The position numbers and the translations under genes were made by a program. From NCBI GenBank assembly GCA_963573305.1, contig OY754337.1, positions 50,233,164 to 50,297,163 of the forward strand: a DNA stretch of 64,000 bases, read 5' to 3'. Below the pieces are notes generated by a model. It ran no database searches. It saw only the letters and a list, made by a program, of their open reading frames with translations, and was not told the origin of the DNA. Positions within the stretch are counted from its first letter, which is position 1, and every line of letters starts with the position of its first letter. The stretch comes from Pyrrhosoma nymphula (lineage: Eukaryota > Arthropoda > Insecta > Odonata > Coenagrionidae). This document shows positions 13,039 to 24,681 of this stretch, piece by piece.

Positions 13039-13244
13039 AATTCAAACTCACAGGAGGTAGGAGAAATAGGAAAAGATAAAGAATTCGTTCTTACGGAACG
13101 TTTCGAACCAGTTGGTCCTTCGTCAGCTCTCTCTATATATATATATATCCGCCTTCTAGAGCTGACGAAGGACCAACCGGTCCGAAACGTTCCCGTAAGA
13201 ACGAATTCTTTTTCTCTTTCTCCTACCTCCTGTAAGTTTGAATT
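13039..13244. repeat. Head-to-head inverted duplication with TA-rich centre
   Basis: The left arm 13039-13130 and right arm 13158-13244 are reverse complements with a few differences (for example CCAACTGGTTCG against CCAACCGGTCCG). They are separated by a (TA)n-containing spacer. Each unit reads outward from the centre: AGCTGACGAAGGACC, then CCGAAACGTTC, GTAAGAACGAATTC, and a pyrimidine-rich run with CTCCTACCTCCTGT. The compensatory changes in the GGTCC/GGACC hairpin keep its pairing in both arms. Units with CTGACGA-stem-GAAAC resemble a hammerhead core. It may be a Penelope-like retroelement remnant or a fold-back element. Confidence 0.7.
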
Positions 13245-13245
13245 T

Positions 13246-13310
<65 letters not shown>
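13246..13310. repeat. (CT)n followed by (AT)n microsatellite
   Basis: About 17 CT units with one interruption, followed directly by about 14 AT units. Other TA runs occur at 12982-13003 and 13474-13486. Confidence 0.95.
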
Positions 13311-13329
13311 TCAATCATTCGAAAAATGA

Positions 13330-14930
13330 CGCTCAAAGGCGCGAATAAATTCATACATTCATAGGAAAATGGAAATGGATAGGTACACATAAAAGGACGA
13401 ACACAGGGTTTGGTGGGGAAGATGAAAATGAGTCAAATCCAGACAGAAAAAATTTTCACCTTAGCCGGGATATATATATATATATTAAAGATTCTTATTT
13501 CTTCAATCGAATTTTGTTTTCCGATCGAAATTCCAAAATATTTGCTAAAACATAATGATTTTTTGCAATGCTTTAGCGTTTTTGAGTCATGGTCCCCTGA
13601 GTTTAGGTCATGGTCTTCAATAATTCATTGCCAATATTTTGCCAAATGTTTTGGTGTTATCAGGGCTTTTATCGCATAAGAATAAATTAAGAATCATTAC
13701 AGGTCTTTGGCTTAGACTTATTAAATAAACATAGCCAATTTACATACCTTTGAATTGCAAAAATTTTCAACATTAACTCAGAAATAGATGTCCACTCTAT
13801 GACAACATTACAGGGCGTCGACCCGTCTGAAAAAGTCAGGAATACAATAGAAAATGGGGAATTTAGTCATGTTAGGAAAAAATAAGGAATTCGCTGAAAA
13901 ATAATAAAAATTCGGGAAAAGGATTTGTGATAGTTGCTTGCAAATTGTCACGATAAAAATTGGAATGGCAGATATAGTGTTACAAAAATAGATCTTCTGT
14001 TTCCCTTTTTGTCTATCGGTCAGAATCAAGGAGGTGTTCTTTGAACCCTCTGTGGTCAGTATGTGTGAGTTTGCGACCTTCGTCGTTTGATTGTACTAGA
14101 AGTGGGCACCGTTTCCTGCATACCGCCATGCGACAAATTGGTTTGGTCGGTTGTAGGCTGAAGATGATATACTTCTCTCCTGCCCATGAATATTTATTTT
14201 GAAACTATGACCTTTACCACGGTTATTACAATGATACAAAGGATTCAAGCGATCTATAGATTGTACTCTAGTAAATATATATTAAGGATAGGTTGATTCC
14301 AGTTTTTTTCGATTCCAAACCCGATACAGAGTCCTGTGTTATCGATTCCCGATTCTCAATTTTGACTCACCTATCATCACTCTCTTATCATCTCTCTAAT
14401 AAAATTCAATATGTTCTTAGCAGTATGACTAATTTCTGGAGACAGAGTTACTTCCAAACATTTGTGATACAATTTCATAGAATTTCCAATTTCTTTGAAG
14501 AGGTGACAGGTCAGGGCCATGTAATCGTTAGCACTGATGGAGTCCACATATCTGTAGTCATTGCAACATACTGGACTTCAGCCAGGTCTTTGCTAACCAT
14601 TTTGGAGACAGAGCTGTACATCTCATTAAGGTACTAGCTACCAAGGATTTTTCTGGAAAGCATTACGTACCTTGGTTCAAGAAGATTAATAAGATTCGTT
14701 AAGCCCTCATTTTCAACAACACTAAAGGGTTGAAGGTCTAAGCAGACCATCTCTTAAATCAATCTATTGATCTTCACCGCTCGGGGATCACTTGAATTGA
14801 ATTTATTTGTTCTATCACAAACGTCACCCAGTGTCGGTTGGCACAGCTTATTACCCAACCATATAAATTTAGGTTTTGGGGCTTAGGCTCTCAGAAGAAA
14901 ATGAAAAATTGTAAGATTCACTGCACTGAA
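13330..14930. other. No supportable gene
   Basis: Only short frames with no recognised motifs. A run of about 20 G lies at 14954-14973, embedded in sequence that may be the decayed left end of the minus-strand hAT relative ending near 17700. The CAGTAAA-type ends expected for a transposon are not visible. Confidence 0.35.
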
Positions 14931-15385
14931 ATGCGATGGATGATGAAGTAGAAGGGGGGGGGGGGGGGGGGGGTTCTCCTCCGGAAAATGGTAAAAATAT
15001 GAAAAACAAAATGGTGAATTTGCATGCAAGTTTTCTGGTTTTCAACATACATATTTTCAAATTTTACATTCTTATACAATTTGATTATTGTCTTATGACT
15101 TAATCAGCTAAAAAGTTTGGTTTAGCTTCGTGCAGAGCTATTTTGATTTCTTTCCTCAAGATCTTACTCTCACTTGAATTTAATATGACAAAACTACTTC
15201 ACTGTTTTACGCTACTCTGGACTACTTCAAAAGGTATTGTCATTGAAAGTAGTTTGAATTTTGGAAAGTTGAGCTTAATGCTTTGTGATACTAACTAAAA
15301 CACAAAATAACAATACTATGATAATACTCTGTAGTTAATAAGAACTTAAGACGAAGGTTCTGACACAATAAATAAACCTACCCTA

Positions 15386-15590
15386 TAACAATTATAAATA
15401 AAAAAGAATTTTTGTCTGTCTGTTGGTCTTTTATACAAATCTACAGTTTTCTCCAATCGTGCTGACATTTTGCAGATTAATAGTTCAAGACAGGAGGAAA
15501 ATTGTAGGCTATTTTAAAAAGATCTCAGGGCCTCAAAAGGTCCCAACAAGGGGCCCTTTGGTGGTCTACACATATGTAATCTTTTCTCTC
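15386..15590 (+). mobile_element. Helitron 5'-end fragment
   Basis: TATAAATAAAAAAGAATTTT and TGTCTGTCTGTTGGTC form a TATA-rich Helitron-type start. The following ATCTCAGGGCCTCAAAAGG and GGGGCCCTTTGGTGGT match 39842-39890 of the short Helitron at 39716-40191. The 3' part is missing. Confidence 0.6.
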
Positions 15591-15599
15591 CTTTAGCAT

Positions 15600-17450
15600 A
15601 ACTTGCAAGCACCTTGTCAACATTTAACTCAATATCTCTGTGGATAAATAAAAGACAGAAGCCATTCCATCTTTCCTCAACCATTCGGGTTCATAGCCAT
15701 TACTTAACAAGATTAAGGCTGCTGAATGACCTTTCAGCACTTGCTACACTGATTGGCAGTGTGATGAGAATTTGCTATAAATTTCTTACAATGGTAAATA
15801 TATCTTCATCACAGCTCTTCAACACATCACTTACAGTAACTGGAATTTACTTTCCTTTCTCTTTCTCTCTCAACCACTTTGTTTTCCAAATATTTATTTC
15901 CCCATCGATTACAGTTTCAGATTAAACAGGTAGAAGATGTTTGAAGTTCCTAACAACTTTCTTTAGCCTCTCTTTGGCATTTACTTTTTCATTGGTAGTA
16001 GTGGTGCTGGTGTTCAGAATACATACAGGCAACAATATATTTAGATCAAAACAAGGTAAGGTATCTTCGAAAAACCGTGTCTGTAGATCAACAATAATAC
16101 TGCTGAGAAATGGATTTTACATAGATCTTCTGTAGTAGCCTACAATCGTGTCAGCCTCATGGCTTTTTCTGCGATGTTGCTCCTCTAAAATTCTTGGCAT
16201 TACTAGCTGCACACCCAACTTTTCAGCAGTTGTTTTGGCCGTAAAATATGTCTACGGCTGGCATTTGTAGTATCTTACTGAGAGGAAGCGTTCTTTTCAA
16301 AATGTCAATCAAACAAACACATGAAAAAATAAACTCTATGTTAGACTGAGTTGATGTACATTGCAGCCTTTTTAGCTGATTCGGACTCCTTCCATTCAAT
16401 TATTTCTGTGAAGGCATCTGCTATTTCTGGTAAGGCAAAGTAAAATAAAATTACAGTATCGTGCCTTTCCACCCAGCGAGTCTCACAAAGACTAACAAGC
16501 TGACCTCGTAAGTATGTATTCATAATAGCGTTTCTTTTGGATGACTGATTGAAAAAATAAATAACTTCCTGTATTATTCCAACAGCATTTTTGATGGTTT
16601 GAATTTTGGTTGAATTAGAAAGAGAATTATTCAAGGCATAGTTGTATAGCATGGTAGCCGTTTTGCATTGACTGCCTCTCTTTGGATCTCTGCGATACTA
16701 TACTGACTTCTTCCGAAGTCATAACAGATGCTCCATCTGTACCAATTCCTACACAGAGACAAATCTAAACCCAGTTCTTTCTCATTTTCTAAAACTATTT
16801 TACCAAGAGTCTTCGCAGTCAGTTTTGTTTCTGTCTTTTTCTGTCAATCCCACATCAATTATATCTGCTGCAGACTTGTATGCATCAATGAATGTGATGA
16901 AATCTTCTCTTATAGTTTCTTTGTACAGATACTTTACAATTAAGGTCATTTGTTCCTCGTGAGACAGATCAGTTGTTTTGTCGAACAATATTTTGCTTTA
17001 TGAATCCGTTTTAGGATATCTTTCCTTATTTATTTTCCACAGCATTCTATTAATAAATTTTGAGTAGTTTTAATAATATAGGTAGCACGGGAAGATGCAC
17101 TTTTTAGGTGTTTCCCAAGCATTTTGTCACCTGCATCTACCCTGAACTGCAGCAGGACTTTGTAATTACCTTGGTTTGCAGCAGAGGCTACAGGGTTCGT
17201 GGCCATCATCCCAATGACCCCTTAGATGGATTTCTGCTGTCCAAGCAAGGTAATGGTTTTAATAATAGGCCTCAGCCTTCCACGATTTTCAGTTACTTGA
17301 CGAAGACGTTCAGAACGTACCTGATTGACCGCCTCTTTTTTGGATAATTTTTAGGTTTTCAATAAGTCTTCTGCAGTTTCAATGCAATTTTTGTAATACA
17401 AATTTCTTTCTTGTGTTTGCAAATACCCATCTTTTCCCATTAAATCTTTG
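15600..17450 (-). pseudogene. Decayed hAT transposase of the ZMYM1/DUF4371 type
   Basis: Read on the minus strand: 17180-17030 gives FRVDAGDKMLGKHLKSA; 16988-16800 gives DKTTDLSHEEQMTLIVKYL, the TTDxS block with the first catalytic Asp; about 16750 gives IGTDGASV (second Asp). Then 16652-16341 gives YLRGQLVSLCETRWVERHD, the family's CxTRWxxRH motif, and YFALPEIADAF. At 15900-15620 comes the C-terminal dimerisation segment, with ISVASAERSFSSLNLVK and LLFIHRDIE. Stops and frameshifts separate these blocks, and a Helitron fragment abuts the 3' side. Proteins of this type are often annotated as zinc finger MYM-type or 52 kDa repressor-like, but the core is a hAT transposase. Clearly non-functional here. 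Confidence 0.85.
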
Positions 17451-17639
17451 TTAAATGTTTATCGAACTTCATCTATTCTGATTACCGCTAGCGACACGAG
17501 CACTGCATTAGAAACGAGTCAGTAACCAACACGCATTCACACGGCATTTGGTGCCTACAACAGTAAGAATGATGGACGTTACGTTAGTTGTGTGTTGGGG
17601 GCATTAGTCACGGGACACACTATCTGGCAAGAACTACGT

Positions 17640-17704
17640 GTTTTTTGTCTCGGGGGGGCAATTGCCCCCCCCCCCCTCCCTGGATCCACTACTGCCGCAG
17701 TGAG
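17640..17704 (-). repeat. Likely terminal inverted-repeat end of the hAT relative
   Basis: The minus strand reads CAGTAGTGGATCCAGGGAG, then a G run and GCAATTGCCCCCCCGAGAC. A CAGTGGTGGATCCAG start followed by GGGGGGCAATTGCCCCC is a common terminus of elements carrying ZMYM1/DUF4371 transposases. A similar motif (CAGTGGTGGATAAAGGGGG) occurs at 28373. The opposite end near 14930 is too eroded to confirm. Confidence 0.5.
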
Positions 17705-18489
17705 AGGTGCTTGGTGTATGCGGGGATACCTAAACTACACCCAGTTGCTGCTAGCTAGCCGGTCTCCCCCCCCCCCACCAAGTTATAACCTATATTCGCC
17801 ATTGTGTCAGCTGTATTCCTTAATTCTCAAATTAAATGTTTACATTCATTAAATGCATTTTTATTGGAAGGAGCCTGTCATATAGGTACAATAAATGAGT
17901 GTGAAGGTTAGTGGAGAAGAATTTGATTTTCTTACTGATAACTCCCTTTTAGAACAGCCAACTGATTTTTTAACTTCCACTCCAGAATCAATGACCAAAT
18001 TTTACAAGTATGAGAATTCACGCTCTCAAAGAAAAATTGTCAAGTGTTGGTGCAACGTGAGCTCTGCGACGTTTGGGGCAGACACTGCCCATGGATAACT
18101 GGAAACAGCAATGGAGGTTTTTAGGCAAGGCCATGGTGTAGAGGGTAAGCTTACCATATCTGTGAATGGTAGCCTTGGAGGTGAAGATATAGTGGGATGG
18201 GTTCATTCGTGGGGTAGACAATTGGGAGCATCAGGAACTCAATTTGTCTCTCCACTGGTGCAACATAGGGTCATGGCCTCAGTTCCAAAATTCTCGTAGC
18301 ACGGGCTGCCATATAAATGGTAGCTAACCTGGCGAGGGAAAGCAAAAGCCACTGCGAGAGGGTGGAGTGTGCAATTTTGGGTTGTAGACATTGTTGGTAT
18401 CATGTCAGATGTGCCACGGTCAAGTCTTGGTTAAGTCCGCAGAGGGGAATGCACAAAAAGCTGCAAGTTTTAGGACCCTGAGCGGCTGA
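17705..18489. other. No supportable gene
   Basis: Contains a second C-rich run (17765-17776) and short frames only. Nothing matches known families. Confidence 0.35.
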
Positions 18490-18720
18490 TTTAGTAGGAG
18501 CTTATTTGGGATGTAAGGCAGAGCCACACAATCTGATGCACAATGGATTTTTGAGGAATATAATTGAAGGAAAGATAGAGGGAAAAGTCCCTAGAGGAAG
18601 GCCTAGGGATATGTACATAGACCAAGTAAAGAAGTATGTAAGAAGAACTACCAGGGAGTAAAGCAACTTTCATTAGAAAGGGAAGGATGGATTGTTCACT
18701 TTGATGGATGTTTTTTTTTA
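18490..18720 (+). pseudogene. C-terminal fragment of an RTE/Ingi-like LINE
   Basis: The plus strand reads LMHNGFLRNIIEGKIEGKVPRG (with RPRDMYIDQV next). This is the LRHDGFLKxIIEGKIEGKRxRGRPR motif found after the RT in one class of insect LINEs and seen again at 28.8, 49.0 and 52.8 kb. Only this C-terminal piece survives. Confidence 0.7.
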
Positions 18721-19950
18721 ATGTGAATGTGAATGAACATCTAATGGTTCGTTCTCTGTGTCATGTAAGGTTTTGCCATAGCTAATATTTGTGTACTTTC
18801 GAGGGCTTAGTGTGCAAAAACTATAAGGATTACAGAATATCTAAAACAATGACTGGATAGCTCGTTTCGTCGACTACTGGAAATGGTTTGTCGTGAGTGG
18901 AGGGGGGGTTGCGAAGTGACGTCACAGTGCTGCGCGTGGGGGTCTAAATTTGGGATTGTGTGGGCACAGTGCACACTCAGTTCAGTTGTATCTCTGGAAC
19001 AAGTTGGTCGATTTTAGTGATCAAGGTGTCTACGGAGAGCTGAGAACATGAGTTAAACATTAATAACACAAGAAATATAAAATTAACATTGAAAAGCAGA
19101 AATAATTAGTTACCATCGACCAATTGTTCATAGGTTAGACATTTGTACTAATGATTTCAATGAATAAATGTTATGTATAGCGTAATTTTCTTCTTTCATT
19201 TCAACTTTCTTTCTGACAAACAAAACAAAAGAATCTCCCAATAACGAGATTAATGTATGTAATTTTGCATTCATTAAATAAGGAAATGACGGGGGTATCA
19301 TGAATACTCCCTGTATTTAAAAAAATGCTCAATATTGAGTTCATTGAACAACATGAAAGAATGTTAAAATCCTCATGACTGATGTAAAATCTCAGCTTGT
19401 ACATTATCCTCTCTATTGTATGGTATATCAGCTACTTATGGATTAGTATCAGATGTGGCCATTCATGGACTATAGTTCAAGGTGATTCAAGAGTAGGTAA
19501 TACATTTTTCCTCATTAAGCCACTGGAAAAAGCTGCTTTTAAATATAGAAATATCACTGTCTCCAAATTGGTTAACCTTTCAACGACAAGCGACATAGTC
19601 ACTACGTTGAGCATGAACTTCACATGCCGTCAAGCAACATAGTGACTGCGTCGTGGCAATCTCATTTAAATCAGCAGAAAACCAGCAATGCTATTAAAAT
19701 CTCCTCCAACCTACGAGATGAGATTCATGCAAATCTCCTCTGGGCTTGAAGGGTTAAGTGAGCGGTCATTTTACTAAGGGAGCATTGTTTAGTGACATGG
19801 TCTTTCTCTTACTTCTCCACTTCCTGCTTGTGCATCTACTGTGACGCCAGTCTGGGTAAATTGTTTTATCACTGTAAATTTCACAGAAACTGGTAACTTT
19901 CTTTTGGTTTAGGCTCTCCTTAGCGTTAGCATACTACATATGTTATATAA
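18721..19950. other. No supportable gene
   Basis: Mixed sequence with a GC-richer patch at 18890-18960. No frames with recognisable motifs. Confidence 0.35.
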
Positions 19951-19959
19951 CATTGGAAC

Positions 19960-22660
19960 TTTTACTATAGAAACGTTGGAGTGCCTCTGAAGGAGTTCCC
20001 TTGGCTTTAGGAGGAGGATGAAATAAAATTTTTAAGACTACGGAGGATGAAATAAGATCTTTCCTGAAAAGATCCGTCAAAAGTGACCTAGAAGTGGTGA
20101 AACTTGAAGCGAAGGGTAAATACGCTTCCTTCAGTCTTTCCGCAGCGCATTCGTACAAAAATTTGCTCCTCAAAGAATCTCTCTGGCCCGAGGATGTGGC
20201 TTTCAGGCCATTCCATTTCCCCCGAAACCAATCCTCCTGTGGAAAAGTCTCATCGAGGGACAATATCCTAAAAGTTGCCGATGCTGCTGCTGACATCACA
20301 AATGTTAGCGACGAGCCTACGGTCAGCTCACAATCAATTGACACCACTTCTGTCCAGGTAAATCGTATGGTCACCCGAAAGAACGGCAAGGCCTCCACAT
20401 CGACAGGGGAACCTCACAACAATGTGGAAAAGACTATGTGACTAGACAGCAAGAAATTCGAGAGGACCAAAATTCGGTCGCAAGATCATGCATGTAAATA
20501 TTCAATGTGTTAGAAACGAAATTTCTGAATTGGAAATACTGCTGGACGACTATCAACCTGACTTTCTGTATTTATGTAAACATTGACTGGTAAACAAGGA
20601 ATTACCGTCCTTTATACTCGCAGGTTACAGGGTTCTTTATGTGTTCTGCCAAACCAACTGTAAAAATGGTGGTGTAATGCTGCTTTCAAAGGATATATTT
20701 GAGTATCCTGTTAATGTTATTCCCTATAAGAATTTTCTCGATGAGTGCAATTTTGAATGCTTTGTGATCAATTTAATTATTAACAAATTTTCTGACCCTT
20801 TGTTCCTTATACAGGTCACCCATAGGAAACTTCCCTTTGTTTTTGGACAAATTTGTGAGTCTTTTAGAAGTTATAGTTGCTATGTACCCCAATGGTATGA
20901 TAATTATTGCTGGCGATCTTAACATAGATATGTTTTCTTGCACAGCTGATAAAACTAAATTTCTGAACATTATTCAATCTTATAACTTGTGTGTACATAA
21001 TAAGGAACCCACCCGCATAACTTCACATTCTTCTACCTCACTTGATGTGTTCATTTCTAATTTTGATGATGATGAAGTAGCAACTAGGACAATCTCCTTA
21101 GATCTTTCTGACCATTACCCAGTTGTTGCTACTTTTCCAATGAATGTTAAAATTCCTTTGGAGGTGTATGTCACTCGACCTTTCAAGAGTTCTAATATTC
21201 ATGATTTTATGAATCTCTTGTGGCTGGAGGATTGGCACAATGTGTATAACACTGGCTCTTTTAACGAAAGCTTTGATAATTTTTATTCTAAATTTCTGCA
21301 CTACTTTAACGTGTTATTTCCTGTTCAGTATAATAAAAGGACCAAGTTTCCTAAGTGTTAACCATGGATAACTAATGAAATATGTTTCATGTCTCAGTAT
21401 GTTAAAGAGCTGGCCATCTCTCTCTAGTAAAACTATAGTTATACTATTATAATAGCAAAGCTAAGACTGAATAATTAGAAAGAAAAAGGTATTACCGTAA
21501 AATGTTGCAGTCAGCTAAACGTTGTTATAATGATCATAGGATCATTAATGCTCACAATAAATCTAGAGAAATCTGGAAAATTATAAATTTCTCTAGAAAC
21601 AAACCCAGGAAGCAGTCTCAAGTCTAGATGACTCATTAGGAATTATCATATCAGACTATTCCCAACTTGCCTGTAACTTTGCAGATCATTTTCAACCTTT
21701 GTCTATTGCTAAGCCTGACAGCTCTTCTAATTTAGAAGCCATCACTGTTACCCACTCTAAATCCTTCTTTCTCTACCCTCTCACAAAATCTGAACTGAAA
21801 AATATTGTGCAGAATCTAGGTACAAAACAAAGCTTTGGTTTTGATGGCATTCCCAGTTACATTATTAAGCCATCTATTAAAATGGAAGTGGCTGCAATGC
21901 TTTTTTGATTTCTAAAAAGCTTTTGACAGTGTGGACCATCAATTGCTTCTCAAGAAACTTAACAGCATGGGTATTCGTGGCATACCTAATGCTTGGATTG
22001 AATCTTACCAGTCAGACAGAATTCAACACGTTATCTCAGTAAATGGTGCAACTTTTGTTTCCCCGGGTAAGATCCCAATTCGAGGTGTTCCTCAAGGCTC
22101 TGTCCTTGGGCCTGCCTTGTTTCTTTCATACATTAATGATCTTGTAAATAGTTTTCTACACATAAATGGTGCTACCCCAGTGTTATACGCTGATGACTCC
22201 AACATTGTTCTCACAGCACCTACTTTTGGAGGATTGACAGAAAAATGTGAACAGGTGAGTCATACTTTACTTACCTGGTGTCATCATAATTCTCTAGATT
22301 TAAATATAGGAAAGTCTCACCTAATTTACTTTGAAAATAAAAATAAAGCAGGCAAAGTACTTTCAATTGAAGTTGATGGGAAGATGATCTCACAGGTACA
22401 AAATACCAAATTTCTGGGCTTCATAATATCAATTTTCAAATCTGTTGGGATGAACACATAAATACTTTAGCTTGTAAGTTAAGCTCAGCCTGCTATTTAA
22501 TAAGATCCACTAGACCCACTGTTTCTGTCAATGTTCTTGGAGGACTCTACTATGGAGAATTTTACTCTCACATACCCTATAGCATCATTTTCTGGGGTTT
22601 ATCCTCTAAGGCCTTGGTCATTTTCAGGATTCAGAAAAGAATAAAGTAAGGTAAATTTTA
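19960..22660 (+). pseudogene. Broken CR1/Jockey-like LINE: ORF1 end, endonuclease and RT parts
   Basis: Three parts of a LINE lie in order. The ORF1 C-terminus (20030-20441) reads KGKYASFSLSAAHSYKNL and WPEDVAFRPFHFPR, a gag-like pattern. The apurinic-type endonuclease (20490-21340) reads NIQCVRNEISELE, IIIAGDLNIDMF (the catalytic GDxN) and LSDHYPVVATF (the SDH box), with a stop at about 20584 and a frameshift near 20830. The reverse transcriptase (21700-22460) reads KQSFGFDGIPSYIIKPS, a junction with an internal deletion near 21905, KAFDSVDHQLLLKKL, GVPQGSVLGPALF and VLYADDSNIV. The catalytic YADD survives but the fingers are partly deleted. It may be related to the 11.2 kb fragment. Confidence 0.85.
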
Positions 22661-22699
22661 AGAACCTACATCCTGGATATAAATGCTCTCTTGACAGTC

Positions 22700-23800
22700 A
22701 GTCGTGGGTAAAAAAGAGAACATATCTGGGCAAATAAGGATTCTTGCCTATCCTATCTCATGGTATGTATGAACTCATCGGGGGAGGAATGCTTCAAAGA
22801 ATCCATTTCCAAGGGTTTAAATCTTATTCTATCTCTTGTCATGCTATTACATACCTGAAGGTCGTTGTCCTCAGTTGAAAGCTGCAGCTATAAATACTGG
22901 AAGTCCCAGAGTTACACATGCCTCAACTTATGTAAATTTGTATCCTTTATAAAATTTAAAAAAAGGCAAAAAGTTGGGTTGGGACCATTGACTTGCAATT
23001 TATATGAAGCCACCACCACAACCAATTGGTTTGAAAGAAAATATTAAATAATGGTTAGCATCATAAAAGTTATGTGGAACCTGCAGTCAGTAGAATTAAA
23101 TGTCAAAATTGTACTTCTGGTGAAGTAAAATAAGACTTCTTTCTTCATCACTGGTTTTAATGCCAGTGATGACTGGAAGAATTTTGATTATTTATTGTTG
23201 AATTGCAGTACTTAGAAAATTGATTTAGATACATAATTGAAGGAAACCTTAATTATTTTGGAATTTTCAGTTTATTTCATTTGGCTGTAAATTATTTCCA
23301 GCAATTCTCCACCTAACTATGACTTCTGGAGTGAATTTTTGACTCCCTACTGAGTATCAGAATGCATTAATTACATCACTTAAGAACCACCTGAACTGAG
23401 AAGCTGCCAGTAGCAACATCTAGTTCCCTCCCAAACTTCTATGTACATATTCAAAATTCTATGTACGTAGTAATTTCTGGCAGAGACTTTGACTTTCAGC
23501 CTTTCATATTGAAAACAGCTTCCAAATTAAGTCATCAAAATTTACATAAAATCAACAATTACCCACCTGTACATATTCATACCCACATCCTCGAGATTCA
23601 TTGAGTGCTCCAACGATTAAGATACCAAGATAATTCTTTCGCTGTAAATTTCACATATTTGAGTATTTTCACATTAAGTGAAATCTGCTGAAGTTCGACC
23701 TCTTTGAATTCAGCAATTCCAAAACCTGCAAAGTACCCATATGCTACTTGAGTGGTAGGCTCCAGAAAAAACACGAAAGCTAACATAACTATTTGGTACA
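22700..23800. other. No supportable gene
   Basis: Low-complexity AT-rich sequence between the LINE and the probable 3' UTR of the HMGA-like gene. Nothing recognised. Confidence 0.35.
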
Positions 23801-23812
23801 AAAAAAACAACT

Positions 23813-23818
23813 TTTATT
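23813..23818 (-). promoter_or_regulatory. Candidate poly(A) signal of HMGA-like gene B
   Basis: TTTATT on the plus strand is AATAAA on the minus strand, about 670 bases downstream of the stop codon at 24489-24487. This implies a 3' UTR of roughly 0.7 kb. Other A/T-rich hexamers nearby cannot be excluded. Confidence 0.4.
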
Positions 23819-24486
23819 TCGCCTATAAGACTTAAAAGTGACCAGATACAAAAGTGTTAAAAAGGTGTATGCCCTTGCAAACACATAGTTACACGAGACT
23901 TACAAAAAGTTTTGGACATAACTGTGCCTGCACCTGAAATACCACTTCTCAAAAACATAAAGCAACTATCGATACGATGCAATAAGCAAATAACAAAAAT
24001 AGAGAGCAGACCATTACAACATTAGTTCGCATAAAATTATAAAACTAATATACAGCAACAAGCAGCAACAATCATTAAACATCTTTCACACTATGCAACT
24101 CAGTCACACATTCACCAAATTAAACTTGGAAGATAGCTGTCACGGCATTTCTGCATTAGATGCTCGGCATTAAAAAACCGTGATATTATAAACTCTAAAC
24201 CCACTGTCAATTAAACCGCTACCTTTTGAGGCTTACCCGAACCACCAATGCTGTAACAATTAACAAAAAAGAGAAATCAGACCAGGAATACATAAAAGAC
24301 AACATCCAGTCAGAACTTGTAAATCTTCTACACTGTTCTAATTCACGATCCAATCACACATTAAACGCATGCTTAAAAAACATCTTTAGAGCAATTTCAG
24401 TGGAGAGAGAGAACTTCATTTGTTGTTCCTCAAGAGTGACAACCCCACCACAGCATATGCACTTCCTTCAATCTTCCTCAGAAAAC

Positions 24487-24681
24487 TTAATCTTCATCGT
24501 CCTCCTCATCTTCGTCTTCTTTGTCGTCATCATCCTTGTCATCATCAACTTTGTCATCGTCTTCCTCCTTCTCATCTTCAATCTCCTTGTCATCTACACC
24601 TTCGTCATCTTTTTCATCTTCTTCTCCCGATGACTCTGCTTTTTTCTCTGCTTTTCTTGGTCGTCCACGGCTTCCTCCTCT
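24487..24681 (-). CDS. Gene B coding exon 3 (AT-hook 3 and acidic tail)
   Basis: 64 codons plus TAA after the acceptor TTTGGTAG. Hook core SRGRPRK, then SSGEED and a long Asp/Glu run. SSGEED-type serines before acidic stretches are usual casein kinase 2 targets in HMGA proteins; that role here is inference. Confidence 0.88.
   Translation of the reverse strand, partial: RGGSRGRPRKAEKKAESSGEEDEKDDEGVDDKEIEDEKEEDDDKVDDDKDDDDKEDEDEEDDED

Noticed and set aside
14869..15060. Frame with a polyproline run
   Set aside because: The prolines come from a run of about 20 G; no coding signal around it.
20094..20398. Minus-strand frame of 151 codons at 19943-20398
   Set aside because: The plus strand of the same stretch matches the LINE ORF1 pattern and leads into the endonuclease.
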